From the NCBI RefSeq assembly GCF_001306915.1, contig NZ_LJTC01000002.1, forward strand, positions 320,108 through 384,107: a stretch of 64,000 bases of DNA. The letters are read 5' to 3'. Origin of the DNA: Pseudoalteromonas lipolytica (GTDB taxonomy: Bacteria > Pseudomonadota > Gammaproteobacteria > Enterobacterales > Alteromonadaceae). Shown here piece by piece: positions 1 through 7,595 of this stretch (positions are counted from its first letter, which is position 1; each line of letters begins with the position of its first letter). Position numbers and translations under genes: made by a program. Below the pieces are notes generated by a model, which had not been told where the DNA came from, searched no databases, and saw only the letters and a list, made by a program, of their open reading frames with translations.

Positions 1-256
1 GCAGCGCAAAGCGCATCACGTTGGGCGACACCGCCACACCAAAACGCTCCTCTACTTTATCTCTAAGCCAGTTGTCTATTAACAACCACAACCAAGTCAC
101 TAATAACAAAATAGAGATAAGCTGCGAAAACGATTCTTTTCGCTCAACAAAAAAATAGCTTGCTACACCACTGCAAAAAGCCAACACCGCCATCAACCCC
201 GGCCGCTTCTGCATCATGAAAACAAATTTTGTTATAAAGTTTTTTAAGTAATTCAT
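1..256 (-). CDS. Partial small membrane protein, N-terminal part
   Basis: The frame is open from an ATG at 256 to the left edge, so only the first 85 codons are present. The translation starts MNYLKNFITKFVFMMQKRPG. It contains two hydrophobic stretches (about residues 20-36 and 43-58), separated by a short charged turn with VERKES and followed by charged LRDKVEERFG. It is therefore probably an inner-membrane protein with two helices near the N-terminus and a cytoplasmic or periplasmic continuation. I do not recognise the family. The reading frame and membrane character are seen directly; the function is unknown. Confidence 0.55.
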   Translation of the reverse strand, partial: MNYLKNFITKFVFMMQKRPGLMAVLAFCSGVASYFFVERKESFSQLISILLLVTWLWLLIDNWLRDKVEERFGVAVSPNVMRFAL

Positions 257-324
257 GCAATCATCAAATCCATTTAAGGCTTTATGAGTAAAGCACAAAT
301 TGGATGAATGTAGGCTTTAAAATA

Positions 325-363
325 AGCTTTAAGTTCAAAGCTTTAAGCTGTAAGTTTTGAGCC
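325..363. repeat. Degenerate heptamer repeat tract (AGCTTTA-like)
   Basis: This is a run of 7-base units in register: AGCTTTA, AGTTCAA, AGCTTTA, AGCTGTA, AGTTTTG and AGCC. It lies between two minus-strand genes. Similar 7-base periodic tracts occur at 1257, 3832 and 40794. Confidence 0.65.
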
Positions 364-388
364 AAGACTAGTTACTCAACCGCATCGA

Positions 389-691
389 TTATGAGGGGTC
401 GTAAATAACAATTTGACTCAACCACCAGTTAAGTTCATCGTCAATTTGCCATACATCACATGAATTCAGATGTTTTAAAATTACCTGCTTATCAGACTGA
501 CAACAAATAGCTTTTAATACAAGATTACCATTTTCCCAAAGTGTTGCTCTTGCTATAAGGCCATTGCCTTTAATTTCGATGTATTGAGCTTTAATTGGCT
601 CACCCAATTGAGCAGAGAGAACCACCTTGAGATTTTCAATTGTCAAAATTTTAGATTTTGAATTTCTCCAATTATCTAATTCTTGCAGCAT
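389..691 (-). CDS. Small hypothetical protein (orphan, about 100 aa)
   Basis: This is an AT-rich ORF of unknown function. I prefer the ATG at 691 (protein MLQELDNWRN...) over the ATG at 706 because AGGAAA lies 5-6 bases before it. The product has no signal peptide and no membrane helix. It is a small mixed alpha/beta-looking soluble protein, rich in Leu, Ile and Trp, with a WQIDDELNWWLSQ segment near the C-terminus. Its size, composition and pairing with the next small ORF resemble orphan or immunity-type proteins, but no motif proves that. It reads on the same strand as the ORF starting at 1046, with about 75 bases between them. Confidence 0.5.
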   Translation of the reverse strand: MLQELDNWRNSKSKILTIENLKVVLSAQLGEPIKAQYIEIKGNGLIARATLWENGNLVLKAICCQSDKQVILKHLNSCDVWQIDDELNWWLSQIVIYDPS

Positions 692-767
692 TATTTTCCT
701 CAACATAAGAATTTAAGCAATTGCTACCAAGCACTACTTTTTTATACCGAGGTAGCTTACAAGGCCC

Positions 768-1046
768 TTAACCTAAAGAGTCAAAGCAAATTTCAGTGTA
801 ACTCTCATTTGAAATACCAAGGTTAAATTTTCCATACTCAGCTTGATGTGATTCGCTTTCTTCGAGCCAAAGTTGTTTTGCTTCTAACAAATCAGAAATA
901 TTATCAATTTCTCGGACTCCATTAAGTACAACATGTAAAGTCTCCGATTGAGTTTGGAATGTCACTAACACTTGAAACTCACTCCCTAAGCGTTTTAACT
1001 TCACTTCATTGACAATAACATCTTGGTATATGTAATTAAATTTCAA
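768..1046 (-). CDS. Small hypothetical protein (92 aa)
   Basis: This small soluble protein begins MKFNYIYQDVIVNEVKLKRL and ends in SYTEICFDSLG. The only reasonable start is a TTG at 1046, since an in-frame stop lies four codons upstream and there is no ATG. The N-terminal half looks like alternating beta strands (QVLVTFQTQSETLHVVLNG). The middle is an acidic helix (LLEAKQLWLEESE). No family is recognised. It could be an expressed orphan gene or a decaying one. It is upstream of, and co-oriented with, the 100-aa orphan at 389-691, so the two may form a small accessory unit. Confidence 0.45.
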   Translation of the reverse strand: MKFNYIYQDVIVNEVKLKRLGSEFQVLVTFQTQSETLHVVLNGVREIDNISDLLEAKQLWLEESESHQAEYGKFNLGISNESYTEICFDSLG

Positions 1047-1221
1047 TTCAATTGCCTATCGGGTTATTTCAGTAAATTAATTTATGTATTACACACCAAG
1101 GCATTAACTTAATGAAAGCTGCAAAACCATAATTCAAATTTTGGGTTTAGTACTCTTAATTGAATTTTAGCGTTGAAATAAACTCAATATAAAGCACTAA
1201 GTGTTATGGCCTTTTAAAAAC

Positions 1222-1250
1222 AAAAAAGCGCGGTCTAGACCGCGCCTCTA
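1222..1250 (-). terminator. Intrinsic terminator of the DUF3334 gene
   Basis: A perfect 18-base GC-rich palindrome, GCGCGGTCTAGACCGCGC (1228-1245), is followed on the minus strand by a T-rich tract (the complement of CAAAAAA). It lies about 50 bases after the stop of the minus-strand gene at 1299. Confidence 0.8.
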
Positions 1251-1256
1251 TTTTAT

Positions 1257-1286
1257 CTGACGGCTGAAAGCTGATGGCTGACAGCT
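1257..1286. repeat. Heptamer repeat tract (CTGANRG x4)
   Basis: Four 7-base units follow each other in register: CTGACGG, CTGAAAG, CTGATGG and CTGACAG, then a partial CT. The tract sits between the terminator and the stop codon of the DUF3334 gene. It shares its 7-base period, but not its exact unit, with the other three tracts in the window. Confidence 0.65.
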
Positions 1287-1298
1287 CAAGTCGTTGGG

Positions 1299-1979
1299 TT
1301 ACAAACCAAGTTCTGCCATAAAATCATCATCTGCATCGTCTGCTTGTGATGACGCTTTTTGCTTTTCAGCTTTTTGTTTAGCTTCGTTTTCGATGATGTC
1401 ATCTGGGTCAACCGCTTCTGAAATATCAAAGTCATGTAGTTTGATAAATTCAGTTTTATCCATGGCTAATTCTAGATAGAAGATATTTTGCTTCGCTGTG
1501 GTGAAAGTCACACGGCGTGCTTGTGGTCTATCCATGGTGGTATCAACAGAAATTTGCACCTGTTTATTAATCGCCATCATCTTAGGTTGGTTTTGCGTAA
1601 TAGAAGTATGCAGTTGGTCGCGTACTTTTGACGTAAAGTCACCAACGATTTGGTTCATCAGTTCGCCGAGTACGTTTGCCACATCATCTGATAAATGGCT
1701 TTGTGCAATTTCTTCTTCTGGCATTCCCATGTTACGCATGTAGTCATGGTAAATTTCCATGGCAGCTTGCGCTGTGAAGTTTGTTACCACAAGACCGGTA
1801 AAGCCACCATCGAACAATACAAAACAGCCAATATCTGGGCGCATACAGGTACGGGTAATTTTTTGAACCATGGCAGAATAACTAATACTGTTACCGCTTG
1901 CTGAAGACAGAACTCCAGTCACTGAATGACACAGAGTTGATAAGATATCTTCTGTACTGATCACTTTGCTTTTTGTCAT
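1299..1979 (-). CDS. DUF3334 family protein, CheC/CheX-like fold
   Basis: This is a cytoplasmic protein of 226 aa. The ATG at 1979 (MTKSKVISTEDILSTL...) has AGAGAAG just upstream and is preferred to the longer frame. I recognise it as the family called DUF3334. The central segment GELMNQIVGDF carries E-x2-N followed, exactly 22 residues later, by a proline (QNQPKM). That matches the E-x2-N-x22-P part of the CheC/CheX/FliY phosphatase signature, whose function is dephosphorylating CheY-type response regulators. The C-terminus is an acidic, low-complexity tail (DDADDDF). It is divergent from cmoA. A role in two-component or chemotaxis-like signalling is an inference from the signature; no chemotaxis genes are nearby. 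Confidence 0.8.
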   Translation of the reverse strand: MTKSKVISTEDILSTLCHSVTGVLSSASGNSISYSAMVQKITRTCMRPDIGCFVLFDGGFTGLVVTNFTAQAAMEIYHDYMRNMGMPEEEIAQSHLSDDVANVLGELMNQIVGDFTSKVRDQLHTSITQNQPKMMAINKQVQISVDTTMDRPQARRVTFTTAKQNIFYLELAMDKTEFIKLHDFDISEAVDPDDIIENEAKQKAEKQKASSQADDADDDFMAELGL

Positions 1980-2097
1980 TAAACTTCTCTTTTTTGTACT
2001 TGTTATTGATAATTCTAGCCAAGCTACTGAATTTATCACTGACTATCCAGTTAAAAATGCTAAAATAGCGGTATTATTTTTTAAAGAGACTGTTCAA

Positions 2098-2823
2098 GTG
2101 ACGCAAAAAGACAGTATTTATGCCACTGAGCAAGCGGTTAAAGACTTTAGCTTTGACCAACATGTAGTAGAAGTTTTCCCTGATATGATCCAGCGCTCGG
2201 TGCCGGGTTACGCAACCATTGTTAGCACCATGGGTAAGCTGGCTGGTGAGTACGCGCAAAGCAATTCAAACCTATACGACTTAGGCTGTTCTCTTGGTGC
2301 TGTAACGTTAAGTATGCGCCGCAATATTCGCACTGATAACTGTAATATTATTGCCGTCGATAACTCAGAAGCGATGGTTGAGCGCTGTAAATTACATTTA
2401 CAAGGTTTTCGCTCTGACGTGCCGGTCACGGTTACACTGGGTGATATCAACGATTTAGCTATCGAGAATGCCTCTGTGGTCGCGATGAACTTTACACTAC
2501 AGTTTATTCCACCTGAAAAGCGCCAAGCGGTGCTTGAAAAGATTTACGCAAATTTAAAACCAGGCGGTGTTTTGCTGCTGAGCGAAAAAATTAGAGGTGA
2601 AAATGAGCAATGCGATAATTTGCTCATTGATTTACACCATGATTTTAAACGTCACAACGGCTATTCGGAGCTTGAGATCAGCCAAAAGCGCACCGCTATC
2701 GAAAATGTCATGCGTCCTGATCATTTATCTACCCACTTAAACCGATTAAGTGAAATTGGTTTTAGCCAAACGCAAGTGTGGTATCAATGTTTTAACTTCT
2801 GCTCGATGATTGCAATCAAGTAA
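2098..2823 (+). CDS. cmoA: tRNA (uridine-34) carboxy-SAM synthase CmoA
   Basis: CmoA makes carboxy-S-adenosyl-L-methionine from SAM and prephenate, for CmoB to use in forming cmo5U at the tRNA wobble position. The sequence is diagnostic: VAEVFPDMIQRSVPGY-type N-terminus (here VVEVFPDMIQRSVPGY), the SAM-binding YDLGCSLG loop, AVDNSEAMVERC, MNFTLQF, and the near-invariant HHDFKRHNGYSELEISQKR. I place the start at the GTG at 2098 (AAAGAGA about 8 bases upstream), giving 241 aa, close to E. coli CmoA. A longer frame from an ATG at 1966 would overlap the start of the divergent DUF3334 gene and add 44 unrelated residues. It is followed by cmoB after 27 bases, forming an operon. Confidence 0.95.
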   Translation: MTQKDSIYATEQAVKDFSFDQHVVEVFPDMIQRSVPGYATIVSTMGKLAGEYAQSNSNLYDLGCSLGAVTLSMRRNIRTDNCNIIAVDNSEAMVERCKLHLQGFRSDVPVTVTLGDINDLAIENASVVAMNFTLQFIPPEKRQAVLEKIYANLKPGGVLLLSEKIRGENEQCDNLLIDLHHDFKRHNGYSELEISQKRTAIENVMRPDHLSTHLNRLSEIGFSQTQVWYQCFNFCSMIAIK

Positions 2824-2850
2824 TCATCACAACGATATAAAGAGTATTTC

Positions 2851-3819
2851 ATGTCTCAATGGTTTAACCAATTTTACGCTGCGATTGCACAAAGCCCGCT
2901 TAGCCACTGGCTCGAAACTTTGCCAGGTCAATTAAAGCACTGGGAACTCGAAGCCAGCCACGGCGATTTACCGAAATGGCAAAAAGTGCTGAAAAACTTA
3001 CCTGAGGTAAGCACAAACCATGTAAATCTTCAGGATAAAGTACAAATTGGCACCGGTGATGAGCTATCTGAAGGTCAGCAAAAACAGTTAACGCATTTAT
3101 TAAAGCGCATGATGCCATGGCGTAAAGGACCCTTTAGCTTACACGGTATCGAGATTGATACTGAGTGGCGCAGTGATTGGAAATGGGATCGTTTACTACC
3201 TCATATCGAACCGTTAAAAGGCCGCACTGTGCTTGATATTGGCTGTGGCTCGGGTTATCACTTGTGGCGCATGCGCGGTGAAGGCGCAAATTTTGTGGTG
3301 GGTATCGATCCATCCGATTTGTTCTTATGCCAATTCCAAGCGATAAAGCATTATCACCAAGATGAAAACGTGCATTTATTGCCATTGGGTGTTGAAGCTC
3401 TGCCAGAGCTAAAAGCATTCGATACAGTTTTTTCGATGGGTGTTTTATATCATCGTCGTTCGCCTATCGACTTTTTAGCGCAATTAAAAGCACAGCTTCG
3501 CCCTGGTGGTGAGTTAGTCCTTGAAACACTGGTTGTTGAAGGTGATGAGCACACAGTTTTAGTGCCAACTGACCGCTATGCAAAAATGCGTAATGTATGG
3601 TTTATCCCAAGCACCGCGGCATTAAAACTATGGATGGAACGCGTTGGCTTTAAAGATGTACAAGTTAAAGACTGTGCAATCACAACGCTTGAAGAACAAC
3701 GCAAAACCCAGTGGATGGAAAACGAATCATTAGTCGACTTTTTAGACCCTAATGACACCAGCAAAACCATTGAAGGTTACCCTGCCCCTCTTCGCGCTAT
3801 TTTAACCGCGAAAGCTTAA
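2851..3819 (+). CDS. cmoB: tRNA U34 carboxymethyltransferase CmoB
   Basis: CmoB transfers the carboxymethyl group of carboxy-SAM to 5-hydroxyuridine-34 of tRNA, giving cmo5U and widening wobble decoding. The protein has 322 aa, the family's normal size. Its N-terminal helical domain precedes a Rossmann methyltransferase with [15 protein letters not shown] (motif I, about residues 125-139), [13 protein letters not shown], and [16 protein letters not shown]. It starts at an ATG with AAAGAG upstream and forms an operon with cmoA. The two products act in sequence in the cytoplasm. Confidence 0.96.
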   Translation: MSQWFNQFYAAIAQSPLSHWLETLPGQLKHWELEASHGDLPKWQKVLKNLPEVSTNHVNLQDKVQIGTGDELSEGQQKQLTHLLKRMMPWRKGPFSLHGIEIDTEWRSDWKWDRLLPHIEPLKGRTVLDIGCGSGYHLWRMRGEGANFVVGIDPSDLFLCQFQAIKHYHQDENVHLLPLGVEALPELKAFDTVFSMGVLYHRRSPIDFLAQLKAQLRPGGELVLETLVVEGDEHTVLVPTDRYAKMRNVWFIPSTAALKLWMERVGFKDVQVKDCAITTLEEQRKTQWMENESLVDFLDPNDTSKTIEGYPAPLRAILTAKA

Positions 3820-3831
3820 CAAATAGTGAGA

Positions 3832-3894
3832 AGTTTCGAGTTTCAAGGTTAAAAGTTCATTTGCCTGATACTTTTGCCTTGGAACTTGAAAACA
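3832..3894. repeat. Degenerate heptamer repeat tract (AGTTTCA-like), able to form a hairpin
   Basis: About nine 7-base units run in register: AGTTTCG, AGTTTCA, AGGTTAA, AAGTTCA, TTTGCCT, GATACTT, TTGCCTT, GGAACTT and GAAAAC. The second half is roughly the reverse complement of the first (TTTCAAGG against CTTGAAA), so the tract could fold. It lies in the cmoB-purM gap. No further gene is seen in that gap. Confidence 0.6.
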
Positions 3895-4019
3895 AAAAAC
3901 CGGACAACTGTCCTTGTCAAGTCGGTTAAAGTGATTTTTCAACTAGCCGCGCCAGTGCAATTGTTGTAAAATACGCGCGTTTCTAAGCAACCCACATGCA
4001 ACTTTTTTGAGGAAAACCT

Positions 4020-5072
4020 GTGAGCGAACAAAAACAGTCTCTTAGCTATAAAGACGCGGGCGTAGATATCGATGCCGGTAATGCACTTGTTGAGCGTATT
4101 AAAGGCGTAGTTAAAAAAACCAGACGTCCTGAAGTAATGGGCGGTATCGGTGGTTTTGGCGCACTTTGCGAACTACCAACTGGCTATAAAGAGCCTGTAC
4201 TGGTTGCTGGCACAGACGGTGTTGGTACAAAACTACGTTTAGCAATCGATCTTAAAAAGCACGACACAGTGGGTATCGACCTTGTTGCTATGTGTGTAAA
4301 CGACCTTATTGTACAAGGTGCAGAGCCACTATTTTTCCTTGATTACTATGCAACGGGTAAATTAGACGTAGATACTGCGGCTGATGTTGTAACAGGTATT
4401 GGTAAAGGCTGTGAGCTTTCTGGCTGTGCATTAATCGGTGGTGAAACTGCTGAAATGCCAGGTATGTACGACGGCGAAGACTACGACATGGCTGGTTTCT
4501 GTACTGGTGTTGTAGAAAAATCAAAAATTATCGACGGTACTAAAGTTGCTGCAGGCGACCAATTAATCGCTCTTGCATCAAGTGGTCCTCACTCAAACGG
4601 CTTCTCATTAATTCGTAAAGTTCTTGAAGTATCTGGCGCAGACACGAGCGCTGAGCTTGAAGGCAAAACACTTGGCGATCACCTTTTAGAGCCAACTCGT
4701 ATCTACGTTAAACAACTACTTGAGCTATTCAAGCAGGTTGACGTACATGCGTTATCTCACATCACGGGTGGTGGTTTCTGGGAAAACATCCCGCGCGTAC
4801 TTCCTGAATCTGCAAAAGCAGTAATCAAAGGTGACAGCTGGGAATGGCCTGTTGTTTTCAACTGGTTACAAGAAAACGGCAACATCACAACACACGAAAT
4901 GTACCGTACATTCAACTGTGGTGTAGGCATGGTTTTAGTTGTTCCAGCTGACAAACTTGAGCAAAGCTTAACAATCCTTAAAGATCTTGGCGAAAATGCA
5001 TGGCATATCGGTGAGATCCAAGATGCGAAAGCAGGCGAAGAGCAAGTAGAAATTTTAGGTGGTCGTGACTAA
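4020..5072 (+). CDS. purM: Phosphoribosylformylglycinamidine cyclo-ligase PurM (AIR synthase)
   Basis: PurM closes the imidazole ring in step 5 of purine synthesis, turning FGAM plus ATP into AIR. The protein is 350 aa. It shows the N-terminal [15 protein letters not shown], the ATP/Mg-binding [39 protein letters not shown] and [11 protein letters not shown]. All are conserved AIR-synthase motifs. The start is a GTG at 4020, with GAGGAAAA ideally placed. Its stop overlaps the purN ATG by one base (TAATG), so the two are translationally coupled. I looked for a PurR operator upstream and could not support one. Confidence 0.97.
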   Translation: MSEQKQSLSYKDAGVDIDAGNALVERIKGVVKKTRRPEVMGGIGGFGALCELPTGYKEPVLVAGTDGVGTKLRLAIDLKKHDTVGIDLVAMCVNDLIVQGAEPLFFLDYYATGKLDVDTAADVVTGIGKGCELSGCALIGGETAEMPGMYDGEDYDMAGFCTGVVEKSKIIDGTKVAAGDQLIALASSGPHSNGFSLIRKVLEVSGADTSAELEGKTLGDHLLEPTRIYVKQLLELFKQVDVHALSHITGGGFWENIPRVLPESAKAVIKGDSWEWPVVFNWLQENGNITTHEMYRTFNCGVGMVLVVPADKLEQSLTILKDLGENAWHIGEIQDAKAGEEQVEILGGRD

Positions 5073-5719
5073 TGACCCCTTGTCGTCTTGTTGTATTAAT
5101 TTCTGGTAGCGGTTCAAACCTTCAAGCCATCATTGACGCGTGTGCGCGTGGTGAGATAAAGGCCGAAATCGCCGCTGTAATTAGTAATAAAGCCGACGCC
5201 TATGGCCTTGAGCGAGCAAAAAATGCAGGTATACAAACACGTGTACTAAGCCATAAAGATTTTGACTCGCGCGAGGCCTATGATGCTGAGTTAATGGACA
5301 TTATTGACAATTTTGAACCAAATCTAGTTGTATTAGCTGGTTTTATGCGTATTCTTACACCTAGCTTAGTGCAAAAGTTTAAGGGAAAAATGTTGAACAT
5401 TCACCCTTCTTTGTTGCCTAAGTACCAAGGGCTGAATACCCACCAGCGAGCGATAGATGCAAAAGATGACGTTCATGGTGTTAGTGTTCACTTTGTCACA
5501 GAAGAGCTAGACGGCGGTCCCGTAGTTCTTCAAGCCAAAGTGCCGGTACTCGAAAACGATACCGCAGAGACACTCGCACAACGTGTTCATCAGCAAGAAC
5601 ATATAATCTATCCGTTGGTGGTCAAGTGGTTCAGTGAACAACGACTCAAGATGGAAGCAGATTATGCAGTTTTTGACGAAAAGAAACTTCCTGCACACGG
5701 CGCGCACTACCCAGAATAA
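5072..5719 (+). CDS. purN: Phosphoribosylglycinamide formyltransferase PurN
   Basis: PurN transfers a formyl group from 10-formyl-THF to GAR in step 3 of purine synthesis. The protein is 215 aa. Motifs visible: LISGSGSNLQAIIDA (phosphate loop), the catalytic region LAGFMRILTPSLV, NIHPSLLPKYQGLNTH with the catalytic Asn and His, and HGVSVHFVTEELDGGPVV with the catalytic Asp region. It is coupled to purM by a one-base stop/start overlap. Its 3' end overlaps the start of the next exported protein by 56 bases. Confidence 0.97.
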   Translation: MTPCRLVVLISGSGSNLQAIIDACARGEIKAEIAAVISNKADAYGLERAKNAGIQTRVLSHKDFDSREAYDAELMDIIDNFEPNLVVLAGFMRILTPSLVQKFKGKMLNIHPSLLPKYQGLNTHQRAIDAKDDVHGVSVHFVTEELDGGPVVLQAKVPVLENDTAETLAQRVHQQEHIIYPLVVKWFSEQRLKMEADYAVFDEKKLPAHGAHYPE

Positions 5720-6479
5720 AAATCTAAGTGCCCTACTCGCTTGTGTGGGCACTTTATTACTTCCTACCAGTGTATTAGCTGGCGACCTCACTCAATACGA
5801 AGCCAAATACGATGTACTTCGTAAAGGCGAAACCCATGGTAAAGCAGTACGCGAGCTGAAAAAAGCCGCAGACGGTAACTACGTGATCACTTATCACAGT
5901 GAAATCGAATGGATGATTTTTTCAGACTCACGAAAAGAAACATCCATGTTTACTTATCATGATCAGAAAATTTCTCCGCTAAGTTACACTATGGAGCGTT
6001 CGGGCACCGGGCCTGATAAAGAGTACAGCTTAAAATTTGATGCTACGCAAAAGCAAGTTCAAAGCAGCCAAAGTAAGTACCCTCTTAAAATTGATTGGTC
6101 AGATGATTTTCAAGATTCACTGTCTTATCAAGTGCAAGTACGCGAAGAGCTAAAACAAGGTAAAACGCAATTATCGTATCCACTGATTGATAAAAAAGGC
6201 AACCTTCGTAATTATGACTTTGAAGTTGTCGGCACAGAAATGATTTCGCTACCTATTGGTAATGTAGAAGCGATTAAAGTAAAACGATTATACGATAACG
6301 ATAAGCGTCAAGCGCTTGCTTGGTTTGCCCCAGAAATGGATTACATGCTAGTTCGTATGTGGAAAGGTGAAAAAGGCGTAGAGCAATTTGAAGTGCAGCT
6401 CAATTCATTCACCGTGACCACACCTGTTAGTGTTCCAAATGAAGTGCAACAAGAAGTGAGTAATGAAGCGCCTGAGTAG
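5664..6479 (+). CDS. Exported DUF3108 domain protein
   Basis: This is a periplasmic protein of the DUF3108 family, found beside purMN in related bacteria; its function is not established. The ATG at 5664 (MQFLTKRNFL...) is preferred because GGAAG lies 6 bases before it, although it begins 56 bases inside purN. The N-terminus has a basic region and the hydrophobic core NLSALLACVGTLLLPTSVLAG, a signal peptide probably cleaved after VLA. The mature part is beta-rich (YEAKYDVLRKGETHGKAVREL, then the LPIGNVEAIKVKRL segment typical of the family). The stop codon sits in the loop of a terminator-like hairpin. Confidence 0.8.
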   Translation: MQFLTKRNFLHTARTTQNKNLSALLACVGTLLLPTSVLAGDLTQYEAKYDVLRKGETHGKAVRELKKAADGNYVITYHSEIEWMIFSDSRKETSMFTYHDQKISPLSYTMERSGTGPDKEYSLKFDATQKQVQSSQSKYPLKIDWSDDFQDSLSYQVQVREELKQGKTQLSYPLIDKKGNLRNYDFEVVGTEMISLPIGNVEAIKVKRLYDNDKRQALAWFAPEMDYMLVRMWKGEKGVEQFEVQLNSFTVTTPVSVPNEVQQEVSNEAPE

Positions 6480-6492
6480 CGCTTCATCTTTT
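6463..6492 (+). terminator. Intrinsic terminator whose loop contains the stop codon of the DUF3108 gene
   Basis: The 9-bp perfect stem ATGAAGCGC / GCGCTTCAT (6463-6471 and 6479-6487) encloses the loop CTGAGTA, which holds most of the TAG stop codon. CTTTTATTT follows. Confidence 0.65.
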
Positions 6493-6494
6493 AT

Positions 6495-7259
6495 TTAAAT
6501 CTTTTCGCCCATTTTAAACAGTGCAAACTCACCTGGCTCCATTTTCTGCCAGCGTTCATCATTGGTGAGCGGCCTTGTTGCAATCACAGTAACCACATCG
6601 TTCGGTGTGGTTTCTTTTTGAAAATCAATCACCATGTCTGCATCAATTAATGTCGCTTTACCAAACGGTGCACGGCGTGTGATCCAATGTAGGTTATTGG
6701 TGCAATAAGCTAAAACATAAACACCATCGGTAAGTAGCATATTAAATACGCCTTTCTCACGCAGCGTATGAGCAAGCTTTGCAGCATAACGAAATACAGA
6801 CGCCATATTTGATGGGCGTTTAGGGTATTTTTCGCGAATTTTATCGAGCAACCAGCAAAACGCCAGTTCACTGTCTGTATTACCGACCGGTCGATAGTAA
6901 TCTGGTTTTAAATCATGATAATTCGATAGTTGCCCGTTGTGAGCATACGTAATTTCACGGCCCCATAACTCGCGAGTAAATGGGTGGGTATTTTCAAGGC
7001 ACACTCGACCACGGTTTCCTTGGCGAATATGGCTTATCACTGAAATACTTTTTATTGGATACGCTTTAACCAACTTGGCAATTTCTGATTGGCAACTTGG
7101 CTCTGGATCTTTAAATGTACGACAGCCTTTACCTTCGTAAAAAGTGATGCCCCAGCCATCTTTATGCGGGCCAGTATTACCACCGCGTTCTAATAATCCT
7201 GAAAAACTGAAACAAATATCCGTTGGTACATTGGCCGACATGCCAAGCAACTCACACAT
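6495..7259 (-). CDS. yafJ: Class II glutamine amidotransferase, YafJ family
   Basis: This is an Ntn-type glutaminase domain protein of 254 aa. Translation begins MCELLGMSANVP, so Cys2 becomes the N-terminal nucleophile after Met removal. The characteristic ERGGNTGPHKDGWGI, SHIRQGNRGRVCLENTHPF and AHNGQLSNY (oxyanion Asn-Gly) motifs and GNTDSELAF are present. The protein is a stand-alone glutaminase-like domain with no synthase domain, and its physiological acceptor is unknown. It is divergent from fadE. In E. coli yafJ also lies near fadE, so the neighbourhood is old. Confidence 0.9.
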   Translation of the reverse strand: MCELLGMSANVPTDICFSFSGLLERGGNTGPHKDGWGITFYEGKGCRTFKDPEPSCQSEIAKLVKAYPIKSISVISHIRQGNRGRVCLENTHPFTRELWGREITYAHNGQLSNYHDLKPDYYRPVGNTDSELAFCWLLDKIREKYPKRPSNMASVFRYAAKLAHTLREKGVFNMLLTDGVYVLAYCTNNLHWITRRAPFGKATLIDADMVIDFQKETTPNDVVTVIATRPLTNDERWQKMEPGEFALFKMGEKI

Positions 7260-7530
7260 AGAACTCTTAACCTATAAAACTAATCGAAGGAAGGCATGAT
7301 GGGCTGATCCCTGCCTGCGCTCATTGTTAAACATACCGCAAAGGATGGCAACTGCTATGCTGAGATTTTCAGAACTATCTGAGCAATTCACAACTAATCG
7401 TAAGTATAACGGCGCTGATTATAAGTAATTACTCAACAATTCCTCATCTGCTGTAAATGTTTTTGCACTGATAGCCATTTTTAAAATAATAAAACTCACC
7501 AAACAAGCCGTTTTAATCCTTGTTCCCCTC
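7260..7530. other. Intergenic region upstream of yafJ and fadE
   Basis: I see no gene or strong RNA structure in this AT-rich stretch. The fadE promoter and FadR-like box follow immediately to the right. Confidence 0.5.
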
Positions 7531-7559
7531 TTGATAATTCGCTTTTCTAGCGCTACTCT
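7531..7559 (+). promoter_or_regulatory. Predicted sigma-70 promoter of fadE
   Basis: TTGATA (7531-7536) and TACTCT (7554-7559) are separated by 17 bases. The expected start point is near 7566, inside the FadR-like box. Confidence 0.55.
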
Positions 7560-7564
7560 AAAAG

Positions 7565-7581
7565 AGGTGGTCTGACCTCTA
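7565..7581 (+). promoter_or_regulatory. FadR-like operator at the fadE start point
   Basis: AGGTGGTCTGACCTCTA contains the core TGGTCTGACC, which matches the TGGTCNGACC centre of the E. coli FadR site. Binding there would block transcription of fadE unless acyl-CoA is present. The match is seen; the regulator's identity is an inference. Confidence 0.6.
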
Positions 7582-7595
7582 TTAAGGAATAATCA

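Noticed and set aside
1966-2097. N-terminal extension of cmoA from an ATG at 1966
   Set aside because: It overlaps the divergent gene and adds residues unlike any CmoA; a GTG with a good RBS exists at 2098.
3900-4019. PurR operator upstream of purM
   Set aside because: The nearest candidate, around ATACGCGCGTTTCTAA, lacks the required palindrome.
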